Position numbers and translations under genes: made by a program. A DNA stretch of 64,000 nt from Phyllobacterium sp. 21LDTY02-6 (GTDB lineage Bacteria; Pseudomonadota; Alphaproteobacteria; Rhizobiales; Rhizobiaceae): assembly GCF_023554255.2 (NCBI RefSeq), contig NZ_JAMJWD020000005.1, positions 62,001 through 126,000 of the forward strand. Direction: 5' to 3'. The notes below the pieces were generated by a model that saw nothing but the letters and a program-made list of their open reading frames with translations, made no database searches and was not told the DNA's origin. Positions 25,089-34,500 of the stretch are shown piece by piece; the first letter of the stretch is position 1; each line of letters starts with the position of its first letter.

Positions 25089-26015
25089 ATGACCCCACCA
25101 CTCCACTCCATCATTTCCAGGCTCCACCTGAAACAGCTGCGGCTCCTAGTCGCGCTGGGCGAGCACGGCTCGCTCTTGAAGGCCTCGCAGCAGGTCGCGT
25201 TGACGCAACCGGGTGCGAGCAAGGCATTGCAGGAAATTGAGACGACCTTCGGCACGCCGCTGTTCGTTCGCACCAACCGGGGCCTGGAGCCTAATGCCGT
25301 CGGCCATTGCGTGATCCGCTACGCGCGGTTGATCCAGACTGATATTGCCCACCTGCGCGACGAGATCGTCGGAATCATGCGTGGCCAGGGCGGGCGGGTG
25401 GCGGCAGGCGTCATCATGGGCGCGGTGCCGCTGCTCACCGATGCCATCTCGGCGCTCGTTGCGCAGCAGGTCGACTTGTCCGTCGAGATCGTCGAGGACA
25501 CTAGTGCCGCCCTACTGGCCCAGCTCGACGCCGGCCGGCTCGACCTGGCGATCTGCCGCACGACCATCAGTCAGGCGCCGCAGGTCTACGACAGCGTGAA
25601 GCTCCAGGATGAAACACTCGCGGTGATCGCGAATGTCGGCCATCCGTTGCGACATGCGAAGAAGCTCACCCTGCAGGAGCTGGCGCCATACCGATGGGTG
25701 GTATACCGCGCGAACATGCCGATGCGGCTCCTGCTCGAACGCGAATACCGCGATTGCGGGATCCAGTTCCCGCAGCACCTGCTGGAGACGACCTCGGCTT
25801 TTGCGACACTGGCGCTGCTGCAGGCCAACCCGTCCTTCGTGGCCCTGGTGTCGATCGAAGTCGCGCAGTTCTTCGCGCGCCGACAGATGACGCGCATCCT
25901 GCCGCTGGCCCTGGCGTCACGAAGCGAGGCCTATGAGCTCGTCACCCGCAAGGGGGCGCGGGTCCCGCCCGCCGCCAAACTGCTGATCGACGAATTGCTC
26001 CATCGCCAGTCCTGA
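25089..26015 (+). CDS. LysR family transcriptional regulator
   Basis: 308 residues. The N-terminal helix-turn-helix (HLKQLRLLVALGEHGSLLKA, then QVALTQPGASKALQEIE) is followed by the substrate-binding domain (about residues 95-300). It resembles the GbpR group (galactose-binding-protein regulator). The ATG has no ribosome site and a likely -10 ends only 17 bases upstream, so the mRNA may be nearly leaderless. The Tat-exported flavoprotein gene lies upstream on the same strand. The broken inverted paralogue at 22.8 kb indicates an earlier arrangement with a regulator on each side of the flavoprotein gene. Confidence 0.9.
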   Translation: MTPPLHSIISRLHLKQLRLLVALGEHGSLLKASQQVALTQPGASKALQEIETTFGTPLFVRTNRGLEPNAVGHCVIRYARLIQTDIAHLRDEIVGIMRGQGGRVAAGVIMGAVPLLTDAISALVAQQVDLSVEIVEDTSAALLAQLDAGRLDLAICRTTISQAPQVYDSVKLQDETLAVIANVGHPLRHAKKLTLQELAPYRWVVYRANMPMRLLLEREYRDCGIQFPQHLLETTSAFATLALLQANPSFVALVSIEVAQFFARRQMTRILPLALASRSEAYELVTRKGARVPPAAKLLIDELLHRQS

Positions 26016-26293
26016 GCATCAGGTCAGCGCTGTATCCGCCATGGCGTGCCAGATCGGATGTGCTGCAAATCGGTTAGGAGGGCTCAGCGTGCAGTGAATT
26101 GGGCGATTTGCTGTTGAGTGAAAGCGCTTTCCTCCAGATTGCGCCGGCTCATGGTAAGCCAGGTACCTTGTCGAAGCGGCAGTCTTTAAACATCGAAAAC
26201 TCCCAGCTCTTAAAAGCCAGAATGCTATCACCTCAAGTATTGACACAATGTTTGCAACGGATCGTGCACCATCGTATCAGCCCACACATAGGT

Positions 26294-27211
26294 TTAATCG
26301 CCCATAACCAAACATTGCGGGTTGGGAAATAGTTCTCTCCAGATTGGTTGAAGTGCATACTCCCCGACCCCTGGCATAAGTCTAAAATCATCAAATGGTA
26401 TTGTCGAAAGTTGTAAATGGAGATGTGGCAGCCACCAGCCATTTTCTTCAAAGTCGCCCATTCTCGCCAGTTCTTTGCCCTCGAAAACAGTATCTCCCTT
26501 CGACCATCGTAGAACAGATTCATGCGACAAATGTCCCCACAAAGCCCAAATGGATGTCTTCGACTCAACTTCATGTCGAGTTACGAGAAACCCGCCATAA
26601 TCCAGCCTCTCGTCAATGATGCCTGCCTGCACGATCTCTCCATCTGCAGGGGCAAAAAGCGGTGTAAGTGCTGGTGCAAAGAGATCGTAGCCAAGGTGGC
26701 AATCACGTCGCTGTCCCGGCAATAAAAGCGAAAGATAATTATCCGTCGCATAAACACTGCGCTGCTCCATCCATGCACCGATTGCCAGTTTTGCATCGTG
26801 CCTGGCCATGAAAGCGTTATAAAGCGCACAAGCAGTTTCTCTATCCTGACGGGCTGAGGCTTCAGCAATTTGACCGCCTGCTGTGCCAAAGCTTAAGTCA
26901 ACGCGCTTCCATAGATTGGCTTCAGGGTTTAGTATGCCTTTCCAGCGGCCCTTATTTTCTTCTATCCACTTGATTGCATTCGTTGAGGAAGTTGCCGAAA
27001 GGCCAGCGCCATGGCGCAGAACCGCCTGCATGAGCTGCGGCGAAACCTGAGCAAAGCGTGAGCGAATTTCCGGATCGATCGCATGACGTTCGACTAGTTT
27101 CCACGCTTTTGTATCATCCCACTCCGACATTGCATCCACCAGAGCCGCGCCGGCTTCGATGAAGGAAGCAGACGGCCTGGACAAAACCTCTTTCAATGAT
27201 GGAACCGTCAT
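26294..27211 (-). CDS. Cytoplasmic M23-type metallopeptidase-like protein
   Basis: 305 residues. The C-terminal half is an M23/LytM domain with intact zinc ligands: H172 and D176 in HLGYD, then H227 in WGHLS, and H263/H265 in LPHLHLQL. M23 enzymes cut peptidoglycan cross-bridges, but here no signal peptide or membrane helix is present. The N-terminal 150 residues are helical and unrecognised. Similar M23 domains occur inside very large proteins that fuse a phosphotransferase, an M23 domain and a class III aminotransferase; this looks like a stand-alone relative. An AT-rich gap of 229 bases separates it from the gene upstream, so it may have its own promoter. Base composition is visibly lower in GC than the left part of the window. 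Confidence 0.65.
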   Translation of the reverse strand: MTVPSLKEVLSRPSASFIEAGAALVDAMSEWDDTKAWKLVERHAIDPEIRSRFAQVSPQLMQAVLRHGAGLSATSSTNAIKWIEENKGRWKGILNPEANLWKRVDLSFGTAGGQIAEASARQDRETACALYNAFMARHDAKLAIGAWMEQRSVYATDNYLSLLLPGQRRDCHLGYDLFAPALTPLFAPADGEIVQAGIIDERLDYGGFLVTRHEVESKTSIWALWGHLSHESVLRWSKGDTVFEGKELARMGDFEENGWWLPHLHLQLSTIPFDDFRLMPGVGEYALQPIWRELFPNPQCLVMGD

Positions 27212-27440
27212 GAATAGTCTTCCAACGCAGTTAATGATTTCTGTTCGTAGTTTAATATAATGATGTGATTGTTCCTGATCGGTATGTGCAATGATCTATT
27301 GTAAGTCATTGACGACTTCACACACTGCAATCGTGTTGTTATCGTTTTCATTGATGATTTTGTACTAAATTAAGACCTAACAAGATGAATGCGAGGAAAT
27401 TGATATTCATGCAATCAACACAACTTCCTCTTTCAGTATT

Positions 27441-28067
27441 TTAAAGTTTGCAGTGTCGTGCCATCATCTCGGCAACATCATCCTGCCCTTCTTCTCGCAA
27501 CTTTTTGATTGCTGCGCTCATGTCAGCCGATCTTTCATCCTGGCCGAGCTTGAACTTGATCTCCATTTTATCAATCGGCATTTCGTAGCCGACGATATTT
27601 GGCAAGCGTCGCTCAAGACCGCCGGGACCAAGTTCCTTCATCTGCCAGGGCTTGTCCCGCCCCTTTTCCATGTGTTTGACGAGCTCGTGGAGATGCCTGG
27701 CGGTTGCCGCTTCCGATAATATGTCGGGTGTTCCATGAATGTGGGCGACCATAAAACTCCATGTCGGTGCGCTGTCTCTTTCCGGGTAGCCTGGATACCA
27801 GGACGAAGACACATAATGTCCAGCATCCATCAGGATCGCGATCGAGGGCAGTCCGCGCTTCAGAAACTCAACATGGTCGTTCGACGCGGCGACATGGGAG
27901 ACCAGCGTGCCATTTCCACCTCTCGCCCGATCGATCATGAAAACGGGGTGTGAGATTGCGACACCCTCCTCATGGCTGGTAATCAAGGTGCCAAGCACCG
28001 TTCTGTCAACCAGGTCGAAAACCTCGCTCACATCAGTTGGTTGAAAATAGGGCTTTGTGTACAGCAT
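27441..28067 (-). CDS. PaiB family FMN-binding protein
   Basis: 208 residues of the PaiB-type split-barrel flavin-binding family. Family elements are MLYTKPYFQPTDVSEVFDLV at the start, GTLITSHEEGVAISHPVFMI, LVSHVAASNDHVEFL and SSSWYPGYPERDSAPTWSF. Bacillus PaiB was described as a negative regulator, but many relatives are probably flavin enzymes or pyridoxamine-oxidase-like proteins. The start at 28067 gives the family's usual N-terminus; a longer frame overlaps the amidase gene. It lies 16 bases downstream of the amidase, so it is probably co-transcribed. Confidence 0.87.
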   Translation of the reverse strand: MLYTKPYFQPTDVSEVFDLVDRTVLGTLITSHEEGVAISHPVFMIDRARGGNGTLVSHVAASNDHVEFLKRGLPSIAILMDAGHYVSSSWYPGYPERDSAPTWSFMVAHIHGTPDILSEAATARHLHELVKHMEKGRDKPWQMKELGPGGLERRLPNIVGYEMPIDKMEIKFKLGQDERSADMSAAIKKLREEGQDDVAEMMARHCKL

Positions 28068-28083
28068 CAGTTTTCTCTTGATT

Positions 28084-29517
28084 TCACGCGTGAATTGCAG
28101 GCAGTCGATCAGACCACGGGCACATAGCTTCCAGCTGTCCAGCAAGTTCGAATAACAGGTTCTCACCTCCATAAGAGGCAATGAACTGGCTGCCGACCGG
28201 GAAGCCATCGGGCGTCTCGTAAAGCGGAACGCTCATTGCGGGTAAGCCGGCAGCGTTAATTGGATGGGTAAAAGTAGTCAGCGTCAAAAACTGCTGGACA
28301 AAATCTTCCCAATCAGGCGCGCGCGCATCAAGCATTCCAAGCGGAAATGATGCAACCGGCATAACGGGACTTAAAACCACATCGCATCCTTCAAACAGAC
28401 GACCGAAACTGCGCGCCGTGCTGTTTGCAGTCAGGCGCGCCTGAATGACTTCTGTTGCGGACAAACCCTCGCCAAAGGCAGCCAAACCCAGATTGGATGG
28501 CTCAAAGTAGAGGTCATTCGCGGGTTTTCGGGTTGTCGCGGCAACATCAGCAACTTCGATTGCCGTGTACACGGCAATCAGTTTTTGCATGGCATTCGCT
28601 AACTCAATGCCGTCAAAATCCGGCGTTGCTGGCACAATGATATGCCCCAACTGTTCGCACAATCTGATCGTCTCTTCGAGAGCTGCAACAGACTGCTCAT
28701 CCAGATCCTCGCGAAGATCGGATCGCCGCCAAACGCCGATGCGAAGTTCGCGAGGAGTAGTTTTTACACTGTCGACGAATAGGCTCTTCTTTGCAGGCGC
28801 AGCATAAAGAGCGCCAGGTTCCAGCGTATCGGTTAGATCAAGCATCGCTGCGGAATCCCGAACAGAACGCGTCAATACGTGATGACTAACCATTCCCCCC
28901 CAATTCTCTGTCGAGACCGGGCCGCACGGCACACGCCCACGCGATGGACGCAGTCCAAATAGGCCGCCACAGGACGAAGGGATACGGATTGAGCCTGCTC
29001 CGTCATTACCATAGGCAACCGGCACCATACGAGCCGCAACCGCCGCCGCCGCACCGCCGGAGGAACCGCCAATGCTGCGCTTTACATCCCAAGGGTTGAG
29101 CGCTGGTCCATGAAGCGACGACTCTGTTGCAATGTTGCAGGAAAATTCAGGCAGATTGGTCTTTCCCACCACAACCAGACCGGCCGATTTGTAGCGTTTG
29201 ACCAATTCATGATCATGCTGCGAAATATTGCTCTGTGCTGCACGACATCCAAAGGACATCGCTGCCCCCGCATAGGACGGACAATCGTCCTTCAATAAAA
29301 CCGGCACGCCACTTAATGGCCCCTCCGGCAATGTTTTAAGCTGCTCATCAGCTTGTTCACGCATTTCATAGATGACTGCATTGAGCTGCGGATTGCACCG
29401 TTCAATCGCAGCGAATGCTTCCTGAACGGCTTCCTGCGGTGATAGAATTCTATTTCGAATGGCCTCGCCCAGACCAACCGCGTCGCTCTGAGTATAATCA
29501 AACGATGTAGATGCCAT
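28084..29517 (-). CDS. Amidase signature enzyme
   Basis: 477 residues of the amidase signature family, which hydrolyses carboxamides with a Ser-cisSer-Lys triad. The triad is visible as K76 (VLLKDD), S152 in the GGSSGG motif and S176 in NDGAGSIRIP. The Gly/Ser-rich core is complete. There is no signal peptide, so it is cytoplasmic. It sits between a peptide-type ABC binding protein and the PaiB-like gene in one directional cluster. I infer that it cleaves an amide bond of the imported compound or of a product released by the C45 enzyme. Confidence 0.92.
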   Translation of the reverse strand: MASTSFDYTQSDAVGLGEAIRNRILSPQEAVQEAFAAIERCNPQLNAVIYEMREQADEQLKTLPEGPLSGVPVLLKDDCPSYAGAAMSFGCRAAQSNISQHDHELVKRYKSAGLVVVGKTNLPEFSCNIATESSLHGPALNPWDVKRSIGGSSGGAAAAVAARMVPVAYGNDGAGSIRIPSSCGGLFGLRPSRGRVPCGPVSTENWGGMVSHHVLTRSVRDSAAMLDLTDTLEPGALYAAPAKKSLFVDSVKTTPRELRIGVWRRSDLREDLDEQSVAALEETIRLCEQLGHIIVPATPDFDGIELANAMQKLIAVYTAIEVADVAATTRKPANDLYFEPSNLGLAAFGEGLSATEVIQARLTANSTARSFGRLFEGCDVVLSPVMPVASFPLGMLDARAPDWEDFVQQFLTLTTFTHPINAAGLPAMSVPLYETPDGFPVGSQFIASYGGENLLFELAGQLEAMCPWSDRLPAIHA

Positions 29518-29555
29518 GGACCTATCTCAATGTAGAACTTAGTAAATGAAGCGTG

Positions 29556-31118
29556 TTACCGGGTTTTGCTGACCGTCCAGAAACGGTCAGTATCGCCAGC
29601 CCACCCCTTGTAATCATTCACTTTTGGACCCGTCGCCGTGATGGATGGCAAATTCACCAGACCAAGAATCGGCACCTGCTCTGCCATCAGCTTGTTGAGT
29701 TCGTTGAAGAGCTTTTTGCGTTCATCGACATCACTTGTCGCTGAAACCTGCTTGAGAAGCTCTTCCGCCTTTGCATCATCCCACTGACGCGCAGCATCGG
29801 CTTTCTTGTCACCAATCATCGATTGGAACGACAACAGCGGATCGAGGCGCGCGGAATAGGCAAAGACTGCAAGTTCATATGCACCACGGCGATACTGGTC
29901 GAGCTGCGTTGCCCAATCACGCACTTCAAGCTGCGCGTTGATGCCAGATGCTGCAAGGAACGCCTGAATAATGGTGGCGACCTGTACGCGATTCTGACGG
30001 TTGGCAACCAGAAGACTGATTGGCTCGCCCTTGTATCCTGCCTTGGTAAGTAATTCCTGTGCCTTCGCGGGATCATAAGCAGGCCAGGCAGCTGCCTGAT
30101 TGTCCGAATAGATCGTATTTGGTGCTACGACCGAAGGGTTCGGCGTGTACATGCCCTCGCCAATCGCCGCTGCCAGTTGGTCAAGGTCGATAGAATGCGC
30201 GATCGCTTGACGGAGCTGCGGATCTTTCAGCTTCGCCGAGTTTGACTGAATTTGCAGCACCATCCATGCAGGCGTCTGCTGGACATTGACCTTCATGCCT
30301 TTTGCTTCCAGATCCATGAGGCCAGTCGGTTCAACTTCATCGATGAAATCGATCTCGCCCGACAACAGACCATTGGTACGCGTGCTTGAATCAGGAACCG
30401 TCATAAACTCGATCGTTTTCACATGACCCTTTTTGTTCCCGGCCAAACCATCTGCCGCACCTGATAGCGCCGCGTAATCGTCAAAACGAGTTAGGTCCAG
30501 AAAACGGCCCCGTTCCCACTTGGAAAAGGCATAAGGACCAGTGCCAATAGGCTTTATGAGTTTGCCATCAGCATCAACGGATTCCGGGCTCAAAATCCAG
30601 GGTGTGCACTGGATGGTTGCCATGGTAATGACGAAGTTTGGAGCAGGCGCCGCAAAGCTGAAGCGCACCGTGCCATCATCGACAGCCTCGACTGACTTCA
30701 ATTTGGAATCCACTTTGCCATTGTAACGATTTACGCACTGAAACCCAGTTTCAGGCGTGAGATAGCGTTCGAAATTCCAAACCACATCTTTAGCTGTCAG
30801 GTCCTTTCCATTCTGGAATTTCACACCCTTGCGCAGTTTAAACTCATAGACCGTATGATCGGCATTCGCGGTCCAGCTTTCAGCCAGCATTGGTTTGATC
30901 GCCAGATCATCGCCATAGGCGACCAGGCCTTCAGCAATGTGCGCGACGACCACATCGGAATTGGCGTCACGGTTGACGCCGGGATTGATGCTTGCGACAT
31001 CGGAATGAAAAGCTACGCGTAATATCTCATCATCTGCGGCATGTACTTGAAAGGACGTAGCGCAGAGGCCAAGAAGCGCGATGCTAAATGCGGCGCGTAT
31101 TGAAGTTGGATTGAACAT
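29556..31118 (-). CDS. Peptide/nickel-type ABC substrate-binding protein
   Basis: 520 residues, SBP_bac_5 (DppA/OppA) family. A signal peptide ends near HAADDE. Typical segments are FKLRKGVKFQNGKDLTAKDV, TGPYAFSKWERGRFLDLTRF and RQAIAHSIDLDQLAAAIGEG. It is periplasmic and delivers ligand to the DppB-DppC-ATPase system encoded upstream in the same cluster. The ATG has AAAAAGGGGAAA upstream. The neighbouring C45 hydrolase, amidase and esterase-like enzyme suggest an acylated or amide-containing ligand, not ordinary dipeptides. Confidence 0.94.
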   Translation of the reverse strand: MFNPTSIRAAFSIALLGLCATSFQVHAADDEILRVAFHSDVASINPGVNRDANSDVVVAHIAEGLVAYGDDLAIKPMLAESWTANADHTVYEFKLRKGVKFQNGKDLTAKDVVWNFERYLTPETGFQCVNRYNGKVDSKLKSVEAVDDGTVRFSFAAPAPNFVITMATIQCTPWILSPESVDADGKLIKPIGTGPYAFSKWERGRFLDLTRFDDYAALSGAADGLAGNKKGHVKTIEFMTVPDSSTRTNGLLSGEIDFIDEVEPTGLMDLEAKGMKVNVQQTPAWMVLQIQSNSAKLKDPQLRQAIAHSIDLDQLAAAIGEGMYTPNPSVVAPNTIYSDNQAAAWPAYDPAKAQELLTKAGYKGEPISLLVANRQNRVQVATIIQAFLAASGINAQLEVRDWATQLDQYRRGAYELAVFAYSARLDPLLSFQSMIGDKKADAARQWDDAKAEELLKQVSATSDVDERKKLFNELNKLMAEQVPILGLVNLPSITATGPKVNDYKGWAGDTDRFWTVSKTR

Positions 31119-31155
31119 TTGATTTCCCCTTTTTGTTTCTGATTTTGCGGCAATG

Positions 31156-32022
31156 TCAGCTTTGTGACTTCAGAACATCAGCGAAAAACGCTTTCACCGG
31201 CTCCAGCACATTGAAAGGTTCATGTGCTACGCCGGGCACCCGGTCTCTGCGAACTGCTATGCCATGCGTCTCGAAAGACCGCGCCAGTGCTTCAATGCGG
31301 TCAATCCGGCAATCGCCCTGCAAATCGGCACCATCCATCCAGAAGGCACTGTCACGCGGAATGGCAATTTCCCAGGTGGCGGTGTCTTCTTCGCCAATAA
31401 CCGTTTGCACCGTCACCGCTTTCATCGCTTCAAGATCGATGCGACAGCCAAAGCGGACCTCAACATCGCGCACGCCGACCCACCAGTCATAATCGGGACT
31501 AAGCAAGGTCACGACACCGGGCGCGCCAATAGAAACGGCTTTGAGCCGTTGTGGATGCAGCATGAAAAAGCGCTGGCAGAACTGCCCACCGCCCGAAAAG
31601 CCGTACATGATCGCGCGATTGCTCTTGAGGCGATATTTGGCTGCCACCTCGTCGATCATCGACAGAAGAATATGATCAAAGCGAATGCCATGAAACTCGA
31701 TGCGTTTGTAATTGGCGAGATCGCCCTGCACGACGATGCCAGCAGGAAACAACGGTGCCAGTACGATGCAACGGTTCTTTTGCGCAAAACTTGCGAAGTG
31801 ATCGCGATATTGTGCGGCGGTGCGACCAGTACCATGGACGATAACAATCAACTCGTGCGTTTCCGTGCCGTCTTCATCATAGTCTTCCGGCACGTAAAGG
31901 CAGTAGCTGAAGCGCTGATCGAACTGGCTTGCGAAAAAGGTGGTTGCACCAAAATCATAGAAGCTGAGCTTTTTGCCGTGACCCTGCCGTTTGGTTGCAG
32001 GCTGTTCTTCAATGATGGACAT
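31156..32022 (-). CDS. Alpha/beta hydrolase, esterase-like
   Basis: 288 residues from the ATG at 32022, which has a strong GGAGGAGGG site. The fold is recognisable from IVIVHGTGRTAAQYRDHF (oxyanion region) and the nucleophile elbow GFSGGG. A late His lies in GVAHEPFNV. There is no signal peptide. It overlaps the end of the ATPase gene by 14 bases, so it is translated with the transporter. It may open an ester or lactone in the imported compound; the substrate is unknown. Confidence 0.82.
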   Translation of the reverse strand: MSIIEEQPATKRQGHGKKLSFYDFGATTFFASQFDQRFSYCLYVPEDYDEDGTETHELIVIVHGTGRTAAQYRDHFASFAQKNRCIVLAPLFPAGIVVQGDLANYKRIEFHGIRFDHILLSMIDEVAAKYRLKSNRAIMYGFSGGGQFCQRFFMLHPQRLKAVSIGAPGVVTLLSPDYDWWVGVRDVEVRFGCRIDLEAMKAVTVQTVIGEEDTATWEIAIPRDSAFWMDGADLQGDCRIDRIEALARSFETHGIAVRRDRVPGVAHEPFNVLEPVKAFFADVLKSQS

Positions 32023-33685
32023 GACCGCCCTCCTCCCCGGATTTCGTATTTCCACCGTCGCCGCGCCATTTCAGTTTGACGCCACCCTCGCCCGTCAGTT
32101 CGAGCATCGGAATGGCCGACAGCAGACGGCGGGTATAGTCGTTTTGCGGCGCGTCGAAGATTTCATCACGCGTCCCCTGCTCGATGATGCGTCCCTCATT
32201 CATGACGATCACACGGTCAGCAATTTGCTCCACCACGCCCAGATCATGGGTGATGAACAGGCAGCCAAAGCCATAGCTCTGCTGAAGTTTGGCAAAGAGA
32301 TCGAGAACCTGCGCCCGTACAGTTACATCGAGCGCCGAAACGGCTTCATCGGCAATCACAAAAGCTGGACGGCGCACAAGCGCACGGGCAATCGCCACAC
32401 GCTGACGCTGGCCACCCGACATTTCATGCGCGTAACGATTGGCGTAGTCGCCACCGAGCCCCACATCGTCGAGCGTCTCACGAACCCGCTCGACCTTTTG
32501 GCTCGAAGAAAGTTCTTTTGAGAAGCGCAGCGCCTCACCAACCAATTCACCTACTTTCATGCGCGGATCAAGCGACGAGTAAGGGTCCTGAAACACCATC
32601 TGCGTGTGATAACGGTAGTCGGGGTAATGGGTTGAACGTCTTTCAACAGGCTGTCCCTTAAACAGCAGCTTGCCACCACTCGGTTTGATCAATCCAGCCA
32701 TAACGCGTGCGGCAGTGGTTTTGCCCGAGCCTGACCCGCCAACCACCGCGACGACCTCATTCGGCAAAACATCAATCGTCACGCCATGCAGTGCGCGTTT
32801 GCCGCCGGCCTTCTTGAACCAGCCGCCGCGCCCCTCAAAATCGACAACCAGATCGCGAACGCTGATCAGCGGCTCTGCCTGTGGCACCACGCGCGCAGTT
32901 CCCCGAACCGGCAATGTTGAAAGCAGCTTGCGGGTATAATCATGCTGCGGTTTGGCGAGAACATCAGCGGTATGACCCGTTTCAACCATCTCTCCTTGGC
33001 GCATCACCACAATCTGATCGGAGTATCGCGCGATCATTGGAAGGTCATGGCTGATGAGCAAAACGGTCGTTCCACGTTCACGCGTGAGATCAACCAGCAA
33101 CTCCATAACCTCGCGCTGGATGACCGCATCGAGCGCTGTGGTCGGCTCGTCCGCAATGAGCAGATCGGGCTTTATCAGCATGGCGCAAGCGATCATGATA
33201 CGCTGGCGCATCCCACCGGAAAACTCATGTGGATACGCCTGTATTGCACGATCAGGATCGGCGATGCCAACCCGCTGCAACATGGCTCTGATCCATTCGG
33301 CATGTTGAGCTTTTTCCGCGGGGAAATGGAGCTCCAGCCCTTCCTCAAGCTGGCGTCCAATGGTCAGCGACGGGGTGAGCGATGTCATAGGCTCCTGAAA
33401 GATCATGGCGATGCCATCACCACGAAGACCGCGCAATGCGGCTGGCGACATGGTGGAAATGTTCTGGCCCTTGAAACGGATCGCACCATGGCTGGTTTTG
33501 ATCGATAACGGCGCCAGTCCCATGATCGCCCGCGCGAGCATCGTCTTGCCGGAACCAGATTCTCCAACAATGCCAAGGATTTCGCCACGCTTGAGGGAGA
33601 AGGAAGCACGCTTGACGATCTCCAGTGTGCTATCGCCAACACGCAGGCTTACATCGTCGATTTCGAGCAGTGGTGCGGAAGTCAT
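32009..33685 (-). CDS. Fused double ATPase for peptide-type ABC importer
   Basis: 558 residues holding two complete ABC ATPase domains in one chain, equivalent to DppD plus DppF (as in GsiA/YejF). The first domain has GESGSGKTMLARAI and HEFSGGMRQRIMIA with LLIADEPTTALD. The second has GGSGSGKTTAARVM, HEMSGGQRQRVAIA and FVIADEAVSALDVT. The second Walker B reads DEA where DEP is usual, and Glu is retained. The tail ends in HVHH. It overlaps dppC (ATGA) and the hydrolase. Confidence 0.94.
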   Translation of the reverse strand: MTSAPLLEIDDVSLRVGDSTLEIVKRASFSLKRGEILGIVGESGSGKTMLARAIMGLAPLSIKTSHGAIRFKGQNISTMSPAALRGLRGDGIAMIFQEPMTSLTPSLTIGRQLEEGLELHFPAEKAQHAEWIRAMLQRVGIADPDRAIQAYPHEFSGGMRQRIMIACAMLIKPDLLIADEPTTALDAVIQREVMELLVDLTRERGTTVLLISHDLPMIARYSDQIVVMRQGEMVETGHTADVLAKPQHDYTRKLLSTLPVRGTARVVPQAEPLISVRDLVVDFEGRGGWFKKAGGKRALHGVTIDVLPNEVVAVVGGSGSGKTTAARVMAGLIKPSGGKLLFKGQPVERRSTHYPDYRYHTQMVFQDPYSSLDPRMKVGELVGEALRFSKELSSSQKVERVRETLDDVGLGGDYANRYAHEMSGGQRQRVAIARALVRRPAFVIADEAVSALDVTVRAQVLDLFAKLQQSYGFGCLFITHDLGVVEQIADRVIVMNEGRIIEQGTRDEIFDAPQNDYTRRLLSAIPMLELTGEGGVKLKWRGDGGNTKSGEEGGHVHH

Positions 33686-34500
33686 GAGCGCTGCCTCATG
33701 CGTGGGTCGAGACGATCGCGCAATGCGTCGCCAAGCAGATTGATGCCAAGCAGCGAGAGCGAAATTGCAAGCCCGGGGAAAATGCCAAGCCAGACGGCCT
33801 GTTCGATGAAGTTACGGCTTCCGGCAAGCATATTGCCCCATGTCGGCGCCGGTGGCGGTACGCCCAGCCCCAGAAAGCTCAGCGCACTTTCAGCAAGGAT
33901 TGCCCAGCCGCACATCGACGTTGCCATTACCAACACGGGTGCAAGGCAATTGGGCAGGATATGACGCACCATCGTATAGATTTCCGAGTTTCCCATGACG
34001 CGGGAAGCCTCGACAAACTCTCGCTCACGCAGGCTCAAGACCGTCCCACGAACCACGCGGATAACCGAAGACATATAGGCGAGAGCCAGTGCGAGGATGA
34101 TGCCATTCTTGTTTGCGCCAAAGACAGCCAGAAGACCAAGCGCCATCAATATGCCGGGAAAGGCCAGCAGCGCATCATTGATCATCATCAGAAACCGGTC
34201 GAACCAGCCACGTAAAAAACCGCTGGTTGCACCAATCAGAACACCACCCAAGGTGGCAAGAAAGACTGTGAAAACGCTAATCGAAACGCTGGCGGACGCG
34301 CCTTTCATCAGGCGGCTCAATTGGTCGCGCCCAAACTCGTCTGTACCAAGCCAGTGCACTGCACTTGGCGGCGCAAGACGCGCGGCAAAGTCAAGCGAAA
34401 GCGGATTGTAAGGCGTCCAGACGGAGCCAACAAGCGCCACTGTCAGTAGCGTCGCAGTCAAAGAGCCGCCGATTAAGGCATTGAGAGAGATGTTCTTCAT
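33682..34500 (-). CDS. Peptide-type ABC permease, DppC family
   Basis: 272 residues with about six hydrophobic helices. An N-terminal helix and WTPYNPLSLDFAARLAPPSA, then HWLGTDEFGRDQLSRLMKGA, are hallmark DppC sequences. The EAA loop reads EFVEASRVMGNSEIYTMVRH. ATG 34500 overlaps the dppB stop as ATGA; the longer frame upstream would overlap the permease gene and is rejected. It pairs with DppB. Confidence 0.94.
   Translation of the reverse strand: MKNISLNALIGGSLTATLLTVALVGSVWTPYNPLSLDFAARLAPPSAVHWLGTDEFGRDQLSRLMKGASASVSISVFTVFLATLGGVLIGATSGFLRGWFDRFLMMINDALLAFPGILMALGLLAVFGANKNGIILALALAYMSSVIRVVRGTVLSLREREFVEASRVMGNSEIYTMVRHILPNCLAPVLVMATSMCGWAILAESALSFLGLGVPPPAPTWGNMLAGSRNFIEQAVWLGIFPGLAISLSLLGINLLGDALRDRLDPRMRQRS

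Noticed and set aside
22785-25400. Active inversion switch using the two inverted LysR copies
   Set aside because: Identity is too low and the shared part too short for frequent recombination, and one copy is broken; a duplication relic is the simpler reading.
26016-26293. Possible transposase or small-gene remnants after lysR
   Set aside because: Short frames such as the 75-codon minus-strand one show no recognisable family; left unassigned.
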